Source: Erythrocercus mccallii (lineage: Eukaryota > Chordata > Aves > Passeriformes > Dicruridae). From it: DNA of 64,000 nucleotides. This document shows, one piece after another, positions 1-13,400 of the stretch. The notes under the pieces were generated by a model. The model was not told where the DNA came from and did no database searches. It saw nothing but the letters and a program-made list of their open reading frames with translations. Position 1 is the first letter of the stretch; every line of letters begins with the position of its first letter. Position numbers and translations under genes: made by a program. Location of the stretch: contig VZRG01001671.1 in the NCBI GenBank assembly GCA_013397435.1, positions 63,871 to 127,870 of the forward strand, read 5' to 3'.

Positions 1-3000
1 TAAATGTAACGGAGAAGGATTTGGAGAATAGGGTTTTAGAATGGGTGTGTATTTGAACACAAAGCAGGTATGCCCCGTTTTGGTGACATACTGAAGTCCT
101 TCTGTTTGGTGTTTTTCATGTCTTCTTTGTTTGTTTTAACTTGCCAAGAACTGACCAAATAAAAAAGATGTAAAGGGTTTGTATAGTTATATACTTGCCA
201 CCTAATGCATGTAAAAGTGTTTGGAGCAGTAAATTCCAGAATAGAGAAAAAATGCATATGTAAAGAATATATTACTGAAATGACAACAGGCTTAGTAAGG
301 GTCCTTTATTGTTTGGTCTTTAACTGTGATATTAGCACTATATTTTTCTGCAGTTCCCTTTTCTTCTCTAGAAGAGCTTTTCAGGCCTGATTTTCCCCCT
401 TTAAGGCTTAGAGGGTATAGCAAGTTGTCTTCATGAAACCAAATGTATTTTTGAACAAGACTGGGAAGTACTGATTCAATGGTTGCGCCTTATCCAGAGG
501 GTTAGTTTTGAAGTAGTTTTTTATGATTTATAAAAAGTAGTGTGTTCTTTATACAAAGAAACAGTCAAAGGGCATGCAGGGAAGGAAGGAACTTGCTCTC
601 ACTTACTTCAGGTTAAAACTAATGTTAAGTGCACCAGTAAGTGCAGTCAGTTGTGAAGTGCCCTTTTTCGCCTAGTATTAGGAAATGAAAAGAACAGATT
701 ATGCTATGTCATTTTCCTTTAATTTATATGTGAGAAAGATACAGAGCAGCTTGAAATACTTGCCTGTATTTTTGAAGATATTTTTCTATGTCAATCTGTT
801 TCTTATTATCATTGAGGTAAATTTATAATCTTTTGACTCTTACAGATGCCAGTAAATTTTCAGTGTAAGCAGTTAAGATGTTATAGATATATAGCATGTT
901 GCAAAGTTTATTGTGTTGATGTAAGTGGTTTATACAGAACAGTGTTCAAATGTAGCCTGCAGTCTTTTTGTGGTCATGGGAATGAATTACATGTTCTGAG
1001 AGATCCGTGAATAGTGTATAGACTTTATTTTAAAACAAGCATGGGCAATCACTTTTAAAAGATTTCTAGGCCTCTAAATGCTTAATATTTATAAATGTGG
1101 TAATTTTTATATCTTGCAATTTGTTTAAAATAAATAGATAAGTAATCGTCTTAAGGAATGATCTGTGTTATATGTTCTAGGAGACATTTGAAATGGATCT
1201 CTTTGCTCTCTAGCTGAGTTACTTTTTTTGCTTCATGTGCCTCTTTCCCTTTAGGTACCTGTTGTCAACACATAAAACTTTATGACCGTGCTTTGTGCTC
1301 ATCTGTTTGCCCATGTGCTTATCCATTCCATTCCATAACTTTTGTTCATAATTTCTTTTCAGCCATAGCTGAAAGTAGGATGGACATTCAGCAGTAAAGT
1401 TCTACAGTTTTCTGAAAATTAATCACTGTATTGAAGAAAATGCACAGATTAGACCCACCAGCTGAGGAAGTGGTAGGCCAGTATTAGTGTTACTTCGCCA
1501 ATGCTCCAAGCAGTTCTCTGATTCCTCAATGTGTGCCCACTGTCCAACAAGTATATATGCTGTCAGCACTGTCCTTGCCAGCTGGGTTGTTGAAGTGAAC
1601 TTGTGTTTCCTCATGAGGTCTAATTTATGGCAGTAGGAAAATGCAGAGGACCATTATAGGAACACTGCTCACAGGATAATTTTTTTCAGCCAACTCAAAA
1701 TAGCACATGAGGAGATCTGTAGTAACAAGCTTTTGCATGGTAGCACGTACATGGGTTTTGAGCACAGTAGAATGCAGGTAGTGGACACTAAATTTTACTT
1801 TTTTTGGATCAAAATTTTATTCTCAGAATAAATCCCGTATGATTTCAATTAGAAAATATTGGCCACTTTTAAGTAACAAGACTAGAATGATGGTTACATT
1901 TGTAACTACAAGCAATAAGTAATCCAGTAATTTCTATTGGTGAAAATACCTTAGAATCATTCCCATGTACACATTATTTCTTATTGAGGGCACACAGATC
2001 GTCTAGCACAAGTCTTGTGTTCACTAGACTTGTTATCTTTCCTGTCCAGTATTACATGAGAGAACAAATATTTGCATTTATGAAATGCATGCACATAATA
2101 ATACACAGTTTTCCAAAGCTTTCATTTTAGTTGAGGGTTTTTCAGAACTGAAGTCTGCGTGCTTACCGGTGCCCTGTGAAATGGATTGTATGCATTTGTC
2201 ACATGGATGGCTTACAGACAGCTGATGGCTGTTTCATTAATAAAAGTAGGACTTGCTGTTTTATATAGTCAAATGTAAGTGAAAAATAAAAGGTTATAAA
2301 AGATATAGTCATAGCTATTTTTTAAGGCAAGTGAGGTGTCTGTCTGTCCTCCTCTACCCCCTGCCCCCCACCCCCTGCCATATATTGTGGACTGGATTTC
2401 AGTGATGAAGAAGATTCACTGCCATCCTGTAGATTGTAAACTAGACTAACAACAGTCAGACTTGTTTGCCAGATATTAAAAAGCCTGCATAGATAGCTAC
2501 TTTTGTTGTAGTAGACATCATACTGGTCCATGCATGTGGCAGTAATTAACTTCTGTGGATGCTAGAAAATAAGTCATCATAGAATTGCTGAAAAACAGAT
2601 TTCAATAGGTTTTCACTCATTGAACAGAAGTCAGGTGCCATTAGATCAGTATAAATTTAACTAACTTTGAACAGCAAAAGTGTAAGACTACAATTTCTAC
2701 AGGACTTGAAGAGAAGGTTGGTTTCTTAAGCAAGACAATTAAGTTCCTTTTTTATTGTTTTTTTTTTCTTGTGAATAGACTATTTTACATATAAGAATCA
2801 AATAATCAGAAGTTGCATTTTTAAAAGCATATGGCCTCAGGACGATTAATTTTCAGCTCGCCTATTGCTTGCTTTACTGTTCTGGTGGTTTTTCTTTTTT
2901 TGTTTTGTTTTGGTTTTTTAATGAGCCATAAAGAAAGAGTCAGAAGTCAAATGATCAGCAGTCTGTAGATATCAAACCAAAAGTGAGTTTTAGAACACCC

Positions 3001-4315
3001 TTATATCTTGACCATCTTCCCCTCTAAATAAATGTAGTTTGTTAAAAGCAAAAAAAACTATTCCGTGGTGGACTTCTACTAATATGATGCAATATTTCTT
3101 GTCTGAGATACTCAGATACTGGTTGATACTTAGGGCAATATTTAAAAAATGCGTAGCATTTCTCTTGATGTTCTTCTTAGATGTACTTTGGATTCCATTA
3201 GTAGCAGAGTTAAATTAGTGCTAAGCAGTGGTGGAAGTTTCATTCTTGAGCTCACGCTCCAGCCTTTAGGAGCTGAAAAGTCAGGGATATTCTATTAAGA
3301 AACACTTCACTAATTCAGACTTGCTAGCTTTCTTAAGGGAAAGCCTTTCAAGAGGCTTGTGGCCTCTTGTCATGTCATACCCTGTAGTGTCCTTTCCACT
3401 CAGGTTTAATGCTGTTTTTTTTACAGTATTTTGTCTTTTAATCAGTAGCCAGTCAACTTCCTTTTACAGATTCCTAAGTTATCTTGTCAAAACTGTGTTC
3501 TTATCCTGAACTTGAAAGGTCACAGAGCAGAAGAAAATATTTGAAAGATTATTTTTGCCCAGAAAGAGTAGGGATGCAGGAGAAAAATAGTCTGAAACAC
3601 AAGTTCTAGATTTTCAAATAGGTACCCATTATAGCGTCTTCAGGCTTGCTGTAATCTTTGCTGATGTTAGCTTCCCATCTTGCAGAAACCCAGTAGAATG
3701 TCTAGAACATTGCTTTGGTACTAGAATGATGCTAGTATAATGAATGTAATACATGTGAATGGTTTGAAGTAAAACATTACGACTACCTGTAGTTCCTTAT
3801 TTTTAGACTCTATTTTCTGAGTATAATTCACAGGGTTATTTGTTGGTGTTTTTTTCCCCTTGCATATGTGGCCAAGATTCATACCATTGCTTCAGCAAGA
3901 CTGAGGGAATAGGGGAGTGGAGAATCCTGACAGCAGAGCCCATCACTCACACCTAATTATCAATTTCTTTTAAAACTAGGTAAGATTGCTAGCTTGCTTT
4001 ACACTTTCAACTTCCAGTGATGCCTTGTAGTCTGCTGTTTTGGTGGCACAACACTGTCTCAATGTTTTTTGTTCATTAATGCCATTGAACTGGTATGCAA
4101 GTTCTATTTCTTTAAACTAGTTGTTACCATGAATCTTTTTGCTAAAAGAATTACTACAATTCATAAGTTGTTACCATAATTCTTTATGGCATTTCACTGT
4201 TAAAATACAGCTAAATACATGCTGAAGGACAGAGGTGAGATTTGTAGAGCTGTGTGTGTAGTTCTGAACTCCTCAACATGGGACTACTGAAGTGCATCTA
4301 CTAATGGCTGTTAAG

Positions 4316-4520
4316 GAGTTGAAGGGACTGGAGCGTCTCACTGATAAGGAAAGGCTGAGAGAGCTTGAAGTCCTCAGCCCAGAAAAAAGGTTCAGGGAAT
4401 CTCATCAGTGTTTATAAATACCTGTCTGAAAGGTGCAAAGAGGACAGAACAAGGCTATTTTCAGTGGGTCAGGATAAAGATGGGCACAAACTGAAACACA
4501 CAAGGTTCCATGCCGTGTGC
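4316..4520 (+). mobile_element. CR1 LINE fragment, old
   Basis: The text GGACTGGAGCGTCTCACTGA, then AAGGAAAGGCTGAGAGAGCT, TATAAATACCTGTCTGAAAG and GGGCACAAACTGAAACACA is the classic CR1 3' region (end of ORF2). It is diverged and truncated at both ends, in sense orientation. Confidence 0.85.
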
Positions 4521-7153
4521 TCTGGGGTGACCCTTCTTGTTACAGTTTTCAGAGTAGGACTCTTATATTAGCTTGTGTACTTGATATAATCTTATTGTGA
4601 ATCAAACCTATATTTCACACCTTTTCTAACCATTTGTTACCAGACTTCAGAACTGGGAGTCTTAATAAAAGTGACTTACTGACGTCTTAGATATGTCTCA
4701 ACTATGTGCTGCCTGTGTGACTAAATGCATGCTTAATAAAGGTACCTGTATCACTGGTGAGAATTTCCAAAATATCAGAGAACTTAGTTATTTGTAGTCT
4801 TTGTCATCATCTGCATCCTAATAGTCTCACTTAATTCCTCTGAGACTTTACAGTTGCACTGCATTTTTGTTCTTAAGTAACTTTATTAATTAAAAAAAAA
4901 AAAGCTTTTGAAACTTTCCAATATCCAATAGCTTTGGGTTTTTTTCTTTTCTTCCTCTGATTTTTTCATTCTTACTTTCTCTGTCTTTTCTTCATCTATG
5001 TTTGTGTCTGTATGATTATTGCTTTTATAATACTGTCTAGGATTCTCTGAATGTACAGTGCATTGAAGCTTTGTTTAATTTAATTCCAAAATCGGTTTTA
5101 GCAACTTTGAAAGGCATTTTGCACAGAGACTATGTGATATTTTGCTAGATGATGAACATGAATATTCTTGTTTTACTAGACTGGGTGATACAGTAAAGTT
5201 TTATGTCTCAATAGTGATCTTCTGGCCCTCATTCCAGATGTGACTTCACAGTCAGTAGAGGTGAAATTTGCACTGACAGTAGGAAAGAAAAGCCTAAATC
5301 AATAATTTTTACATGCTGGTTAAAATAATTTGTAAAATTAAATTTAAAAGGCTCAGGTTTCAGAAGTGCTTTCTATTCAATGTGGAAGAAGCTGTGACAG
5401 CTGCTACATGTGTCTTTGTATGGTGTTGATGGGAATGGCGCACCACCAGCAGCTGCTAAATACAGAGAATGAATAGGTTAGTATGAGGAGAGCAGATCTA
5501 TTAAACAGGAGGGATCAAGTGAAATAAAGTTTAAAAAAAAAAGTTTTCTGGTGAACATATTGCTTAGCAGACAGTGACAGGAGAGCAGGTGAGGGTGGGA
5601 GGTATGATAACCTGCTATTTCAAAACCATGAGCAGTGTTCTGAACCATTACAAAAAACCTAAAAAGCAGAACTAGGAAAGTCATTAAGTAATTTGCAATA
5701 AGAGATGGAAATAGGAAGGCTTTATCCAGTATTTAATATTTAGTGCAGAATCAGCCATTGTGAAACTTCCTGTAATCGGGTAGTGTACTGCCAGCTTCCA
5801 TAACCTGAGCTGGTTTTAGTGGAAAGGTCTTCATTTAATAAAAGCTTAATGCTGTCATTTTTTTGTTAATAAGGTAACATTTTCTGCTGGGATGTACTGA
5901 GAGTGCTACTTTCCCAGCCTCCCAGTGACTGGAAGGATGTAGAAACTTTCTAGAAGCTTCCAGTTTTGCAGGGGATAAGGAGATGAAATACATAATTGGT
6001 ATTAAACATTACCTGTATGTTTGACTTTGAAAAGCTAAACCTGCTAATTTCCTGACTAGTGTGATCTTGTTTTTAAAAAAGTTCTTTACCTTGGGAAGGA
6101 GATACAGTTCCACTAAAAATACGGGTGCATTGCTTGAGTTACAAATTTGTCCTGACTTCTGAACACTCAAGTGTTACAAAGGCTTCTTAGTCCTTAATGT
6201 TTTGGGAGTTATTATCTACAAACAAGGCCGACTCTGTGGGGCAGTTTTTCCTGGACCTACAAGTGTGGAACGAGAACTGCTGCTGGTGGCAGCTGACCAC
6301 TGTTACGCTATGGAGCCATCAGGATGAATGCTGAAGAAAACAGTGCCTTACTCAGGAAAATGAGAAAAATGCTCCATACATAGTCAAGTTGACATGCATG
6401 AATTTCCACCCTTTAAGTATGCAATTGGAGAAGAACGAGGAATTTATAGGAAGATAATATGCTTTTTGATGAGTTTTCTTGTAGGCATTAAAAAATTCCA
6501 AGAGAAACAATAGCCAGGTGTAGATCTTTCTCTCAACAACTTAATTTTGATGCTGGCTGGTAGTACTAAATTAGTGTGCTAGTTTATTTTCTTTGTGTTT
6601 GTCCAACCATGCTTAATTCTTTTCCAAGAGCTAAAAAATATCAACTCTCTGAATAATAATAAAAAATGTATCCTTAATCATCTCTAACATTATTGTGAGG
6701 CCAGTCAATTCTTCAGCCTACAGAGCATACTCTCTTCACTATGAAGCAATAATAACCCTTGCATCCAAACAAAGAAATGGCACTTCAGTGTGCCTTGGGA
6801 TGAATCAAATGGGTCGATGAAGGGAGAACTTAAAAAGATTGGAAAAAATGACAAGTAATAATTCCTTCTCTGTTGTCAGTTGTGGTGTTGGTGGTTGGTC
6901 TATATGTTTGGTGGAGTGTGGTGGTGACACCATAGATAGGCAGTTCTTGCAGATACTAATTTCTACTCCCCAAATACAAAATGCTTTTAATTCCTAATCG
7001 TGACCCTTTTTGTTACAGAATTCTAACGGCCCTAATTTATTTATTAGCTGGAAACAGCTAATTTTGAGTGACACAGTACTTGAAAGTTATGCAGATAATA
7101 CTTCCAAAAAATTTTCTATATGGTTTTAACTAAACAAGTTATTAATGGCTATT

Positions 7154-7171
7154 AAAAAAAAAAAAAAAAAA
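7154..7171. repeat. Poly(A) tract, 18 A
   Basis: Eighteen uninterrupted A residues. No flanking target duplication or polyadenylation signal upstream was seen, so I do not call a retrocopy. Confidence 0.9.
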
Positions 7172-8232
7172 GAGCTCAAAGTAAAAGAACAGCTTAGCAG
7201 AAGACTGAACAAAATTTTCTGGAGTAAAGCTAGGAAATTAAGAAGAGGAGCCTCTTTGACAAAAATTGTGATGACAAGGCAAATTTTTGAGAGATGTTGT
7301 CATTACAGGAGTACTAGTGTTGGGTGAGTATAGTGATGAGCAGAAGCATCTTCATAGGTGGGGTCCACACTTAAGGATTTTTTTTCCTTTTTTCTTTGGA
7401 GGGGAGGGTGAAGGGGGAAAAAAGACGAGCAAGATGTTTGAAGAGTCAGAAATCAAGCATTCTACAGTAAGTTTAAGTAGGGATTTAACAGGTTTTGAAA
7501 ACTACCCAGTTATTTTTCACAGTAACCGAGTATTTGGTGGCCTACTTGGAATTGATGGCTAGGAGTGTGAAAGCAAACAACAACAAAAAAATGAGTGTGA
7601 GTCAGGCCCATGAAAGATGTAATGTGTTTTGGTTCTAAAATATGAAAGCAAATTGCCAAGAAAAACCCTTTTCTTACTTGAAATTTAAATGTAAATAAAT
7701 AATAGCCTATTTGCAGCTAAATAAAAAACCAGAAGACTTGCAGAAACAAGCAGGTTAGGGAAACAGTTTTTGTTGCATTTTTATAAAACCATCTGCTTTA
7801 TCACTTGCAGTTTCTATATCTCAGAATAAAAGAAAATTAACAAAAAATGGGGTCATTGAACTGGAAGTGAAATTTGATAAGTCTGAGCAGCTAATGAGAA
7901 ACTATTGATAACAAGTTGGAATACACTTTACAGAGAAGTAAGGAGGAAAGAAAGAGGAAAAATTTGGTGAACTTGGGTTAACAAAAGTAGTTCTATGGTT
8001 TTATGGCAATTTGAGTGTATCCGTAGCTCCCTCCCAGCTGTTCCCCTTCTCATCAAAAGTTAGCTTAAGCATCTAGATACATAGCTGTATTTGCCTTTTT
8101 ACATCATGTAACTACTCTAAAAGATGAAGTGAATTCCTGGAAATGTGCATTTGGTTATGGAAAAGGTATCTCTGTTTTTACATTCCCCCCAAAACAATTC
8201 TGGTGCTTACAGTACAAGGAGCTGCTAAAGTA

Positions 8233-8682
8233 GGTCTAGAGGAGGCCATGACAGTGATCTAAGGGCTGGATCCCCTCTGCTCTGGAACCACCCCGGGAGA
8301 GCTGGGGCTGCTCACCAGGAGAGGAGAAGGCTCTAGGGAGAGCTCAGAGCCCCTTGCAGGGCCTAAAGGGGCTCCAGGAGAACTGGAGAGGGACTGGGGA
8401 CAAGGGATGGAGGGACAGGACACAAGGAGTGGCTCCCACTGCCAGAGGGCAGGGCTGGATGGGAGATTGGGAAGGAATTCCTGGCTGCGAGGGTGAGCAG
8501 GCCCTGGCACAGGGTGCCCAGAGCAGCTGTGGCTGCCCCTGGATCCCTGGCAGTGCCCCAGGCCAAGGCTGGGCGCTGGGGCTTGGAGCTCCCTGGGACA
8601 GTGAAAGGTGTCCCTGCCATGGCAAGGGTGGGATGAGATGAGCTTTATGGCCCCTTCTAAACAGAATCATTCTGAGACTATA
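8233..8682 (+). mobile_element. CR1 LINE 3' end, GC-rich avian subfamily
   Basis: An abrupt GC-rich island reading GAGCTGGGGCTGCTCACCAG, AACTGGAGAGGGACTGGGGA, GGCAGGGCTGGATGGGAGAT, CCCAGAGCAGCTGTGGCTGC and GGGATGAGATGAGCTTTATG. It ends near ATTCTGAG, the degenerate CR1 terminal octamer. It matches the abundant neoavian/passerine CR1 3' end, 5' truncated, sense. Several overlapping open frames here are by-products of the GC content. Confidence 0.93.
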
Positions 8683-10122
8683 AAAGGAGGCTGTTCATGG
8701 TTTGTGGTAATAATGATTGAAAAGTAGCAGTTTGGGGTTTTTTTGACAGTGTAGGTGGATATAGGCTTAGCAAGTTCAGAAAAAAATGAAAAGCTTCCAA
8801 AACAGGCCATCCCCCAAAGAACATGAGAATTTACTTTCTTCATACATACATGTGTAACACCTGGAGATTTAATTACATCTTCACATACTAACAGTTAACA
8901 TTGACTAAGAAACTAAAGATAATATGATTGTAACAGGTTTGTATACTAGCAGTAATTATATCAAGGGTAAAAGAAACACAGGACAATTGTGCCTTTTTTC
9001 TACTTGTTTCTATGTAGTTTTTTTAAGAAAATGATTTTTACTAAAAATTTGAAAGTAGTTTATTGTTGTATGTTGTCTGCAAATATGGTGTTTATATCCT
9101 TGCTTGTATTTAGGTGCCTTTATTTAGTAAAACAAATTACCCTGCTAGATTAAGCAACTAAAATTACGAAAGTAAAATTACATAAGGACTGAAAGTTTCA
9201 AGGAAAAATTAACAAACTGCATATTTCTCTGTGGAATAACTTTTTTATTATAGTTTTCTTTTAAACTAATAATCTATATTTGATGTGTTATAATAGGAAG
9301 GCAGTTAAACAAAACACAAAGCCCCTTTACTGACACAATTTCTTTAAAACTTACTCCCAGCTCTGTTAATGCTTCTGCTGCAAACCAGATTTAATAATGG
9401 TTATATGCTGAAGGGCAGGTTCTGATTTAGTGTTGTAAACCCACTTTTACAAGGAGTAAGTGGTTTGTTAAACTTTGCTGTACAGATGACAACTGGAGGA
9501 GCTCAGATGTAAATTCAGTTTTTGGTAGTATCACTGTGTTGTTTAGACTGGCTGATTTCTCTTTGCAATAGCAGCATTCTGTTTGCATAAGAAAGTGGTT
9601 TTGTTGTTACAGTTCCTTCAAAAGTTTAAAAGTTCATAAATCTTTCCAAGTACACGTGATTAGATTAGAGTTTTCACTTTGTTTGCTTTGACTTCCTTAC
9701 AGAAGGAGATGTTCTTTATATCTAAAAATAAAGCTTTGGCTACTCATGGGAAATGAGAAATATTTTTTCTTACTAAATTTCGGAGTCTTAATATCCAGTA
9801 GCTCTGAAATTTAGATGTTCAGGTTAAGAAGACATTTCTAGTGGACTATTGAAAAAATAATTTTCCCTATGTAAATTGTCGCCACCTTATATTTTCAATC
9901 TAAGTCATTAGGAACTTTTCTGCAGGTAACTCAGCTTGAGTATTGTGTCCCTGGTCCAACTAGAAAGCTTGTTTTAATAGGACTTCACTAATTCATCACA
10001 GGGAAGCTCCAAAAAGTCTGGTCTTTGTAAGAGCTATGAGCTCAAGGAGAGAGGAGGTGTATCTGTGGATTATTTTGCTATTTACCCAGACTGCCATTGA
10101 TAATTTAATTATTCAGGAGTTG

Positions 10123-10445
10123 TGATTGTTGTGGGCCCGATATTTCTGGGACTGAGATTTGCTAGCGCTTCCCAAGGGAAACTTTTCAACAGTTTTCCTT
10201 GTTTCAAAACAACTTGTGTAAACAATATTTCTTTCCCATAACAATCTCTCTTCCAGGTTTTTTGTTTGTTTTGTTGTTTCTGTTACTTAACCAATGGAGA
10301 GAAGTGTCAATCCTATGGACCAATAACGTGCCTTTTTAGTGCAGCATATTATAAAAAGACTGAATGAATTGTAAATAAACCCTTCTGATTCTCTTCTGCC
10401 TTCTGACTAGAGTAAAGCATCTTTATTTCATGTCCTATTGTGACA
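10123..10445 (+). mobile_element. Solo LTR of an endogenous retrovirus, 323 bp
   Basis: It begins TGATTG and ends GTGACA (TG...CA) and is flanked on both sides by GTTG (10119-10122 and 10446-10449), a 4-bp target duplication. Inside are CCAAT boxes (10291-10295 and 10320-10324), a TATA-like box TTATAAAAAG (10349-10358) and AATAAA (10374-10379) in the expected order for an LTR read on the + strand. The polyadenylation signal sits only about 16 bp past the TATA box, so it lies upstream of or at the presumed start site, as in some avian retroviral LTRs. No internal retroviral genes are present. The family is not recognised. Confidence 0.72.
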
Positions 10446-13400
10446 GTTGTAAAATACACACTTCACAGGTGTTACAAAGTAATTTTTTCATAAAGATGCT
10501 CACAAGCTTCATCTAGTGTTCAAATATTTTGCTCCTGTGTACTTAACATCTTGAGAGTTTTTATGGCAGTACTTGAAGTTCTGGCTATATTATGTGATGA
10601 CATACATATTTGTGATACAAATCTTGTTTCTTCCATGGCCCAGTTTCAGTACAAAACCAAGCTGCAAATTTGCCTGTTTTAAAATTAGTCTAGAGTACCG
10701 ACATTCATCTGCATTTCAAGACTCCAAAAGTTGCTATCTATGAATGCCTTCATTAAAGTCATGTTGTAATGAGCCTGATGATGGAGTGTATATTCTCGTA
10801 CTTGACAGAGAACATATCTGTGCATGTATGTGTGTGTATATATATATAAATGCTTATCAATATATATGTGTATGTGATTGGTTTTATCAATCCAGGTATA
10901 ACCTGTGTTGTCTGAGAACGTAATTCATTACATATTCCTTCAGTAAGTCAAGATTCTCTTTCCTCTTCTGACCCATCTCTAATCTGGATTTTTCTTTTAA
11001 ATCAGTTTGTATGTACATCAAGAGCTGAAAGTAGTTTTGCTGGTTTCAATGAGGCTGTGATATTTGGTTCTGTGTAGAAAGTATCTTACCAGTCATGCTT
11101 GGTTTATTTGGGAAAGAATAATGTAAATTGTGATGGTGTGCATGTACCTTATGTAAATACAGATGTTTTCTAGCTAATTTTTTACATGTTTTGTCAATAG
11201 TCAAAGGTTTTCAGGTTTTTTTAAAGTAATTCCTTTAAGGCAAGCACAGCAATGAAAAGGATGTACAATTTTGAGTTTTCATATTCTTGCAAAATTCAGA
11301 GGAAGTAAAGAATGATGTATTAGAGTACAGCTTAAATGCCTATCAGTTGAATAAAGCATGGGCTTAGAGCTAGTTGAGGGTTATATGTATCATCTGCTTT
11401 AGATATTTTACAGAGGTGATGCCAAGGTGAAAGCAGACTTGCAGAATGGTTGGAAATCATTGATATTCTGACTCTGAGGCTGTAAATGGCTCTGTGGCAG
11501 ATGGAGGCTTTGTCAAGGAAGAAAAATGGCAGCTCTGCAACATCATAGACACTTTTACTTAGCAGCTCAGCACATAGCCTGTGACCTTCCAGTGTTCAGG
11601 AGTTCCTCCTGTGCTTTACTAAATTGTCTTCCAGTTTTGCTCCCTAAAAGTACTTAAGTAGTAGTCAGTATAATTCAGTACAATTTGTGGTATTTCATTG
11701 GGAAAAAATTATAACCCTGCCTTATTGCTAGATATTAAAAGTAAACTTTGATGGATGCTTATAATTTCCACATTGAAGTGCCAGTAATAGCGTTTAACTA
11801 AGCACTGTATACTACTGAAAGTGAAGGTGTTACTGTGCATATGCATGACTACGAGTACAGCACAATGCAAGACCTCTATATGTGAACTGGATATGTATAT
11901 GTGCATATTCTGTATGAATATGTATATATTTATGAATACTATCTGCAATAAAATGGACAGTGTTAATTTTGGAATATGTTCATACTCTGAGTGTCTATAT
12001 CTGTGATTTATTGCAGCAAAATACAGAATTTTAGACTATATACCAAAGTAGCTTCTTCTTCAGAGTTCAGAGAGAATAAATACGAATAAATAAATTACTG
12101 TGTTCATTCTTTTTCTTATTGATAGAAATTCAAATATGTTTTATCACCTGGCATTATCTTATTCTGTGTGGTGTTGATACAATTTCATCTGTATTCTTGT
12201 CTATACTTTTAAATAAGGGTTCACTTTTATTAGTAGAATCACTGGTTTCTGTGTTCTTATGCCTGTGAAATTTAGGCCAAGTTGTGTGAGTTGCGAAGTT
12301 TTATGTCATGTGCTTAAGGTATATGTGTAATTGCATAGTGTCAACAGCGATGTACCAGAATCACATATTTCCTATGTACGACAGGTTTGCATAGCTTGTC
12401 TTTCTCATTTGAATTAAGACATTTAACAGTTTTCTATATTCTTAGAAATAGGTTAGAAATTAGAGTCCATATCCACTACATTGATCCCTAATAAAACCAG
12501 TGATGTCAGTTGCTGTAGCATGTGGCTTCAAGAGCCTGTAAGATCTTGTAGAAGAGGCTCAATTGGACTGTTGATCTGTACTGCATGGCAGTACGTCATT
12601 GGTAGAAGTGCAGGCTTTTCACAACTATCATCTGCCAGCCATACTCTTTAGCCTACTTGACAGTTGTTGGAGTTTCAGAAAGCAATCACTGTTTATCACA
12701 GAAGAAAATGACCTATCACTTAAAAGGGTCAAGGTTGTTGCATTAGAGCTTCTTTATTTTAGAGCCCGGAGGTCATATAGTCCTTGCTTTTATATTAATC
12801 GTGCCTCCTCTGTCTCTTCAGCTTCAGTCATTTTGAGATGTAATGTGGATGGCTTTACTGCAGAAGGGCAGATGCTTCATAATTGAAAGAAATATTTTTG
12901 ATAGTGTGTGATGGTCTTCATATATCATTTTATTAGGATGTGGTAATGCATGAATGAGAGTAAGACCTCTTCAGGTGGCATATGCCTTGGATGTTTGTAT
13001 CCTGTAGCCACGTATCTTTGAAACTGAGAAAAATGGAAGAAAAAATAAGGCCATGTGTTTTATGCCTTTAGCTTTCAAAGGCTCTTAATGATATAGGTGT
13101 TTGTTAACTTAGCAATGGAGCACATATGAAGACAGTTTATAGAAATTTTTGTGCTTTCAGTTACTTATCTAGTTCATCATGTCCAGTATCTTGATGATAT
13201 TCTTCCTGGGCAGTATAGAGACTATTTGATACAGCTGGCTCCAGGGATGCTTAAGTCCATATTCTGACATGTAATTATTTTTCTCCTGTATTTTTTCAGT
13301 GGTCTTTTATGCCTTTTGGGGGTTTTTTTTGATGTTGTGATGGCTGTTGTAACTATAGAATGACTGAATTGCTTCCTTAAATCTCCCAGATAAAATAAAT

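Noticed and set aside
7145..7327. Open frame starting at a poly(A) tract
   Set aside because: The lysine run comes from 18 A residues; no conserved protein and no sign of a retrocopy.
8259..8670. Several overlapping 80-108-codon frames on both strands
   Set aside because: They all lie inside a GC-rich CR1 3' end, which lacks stop codons by composition.
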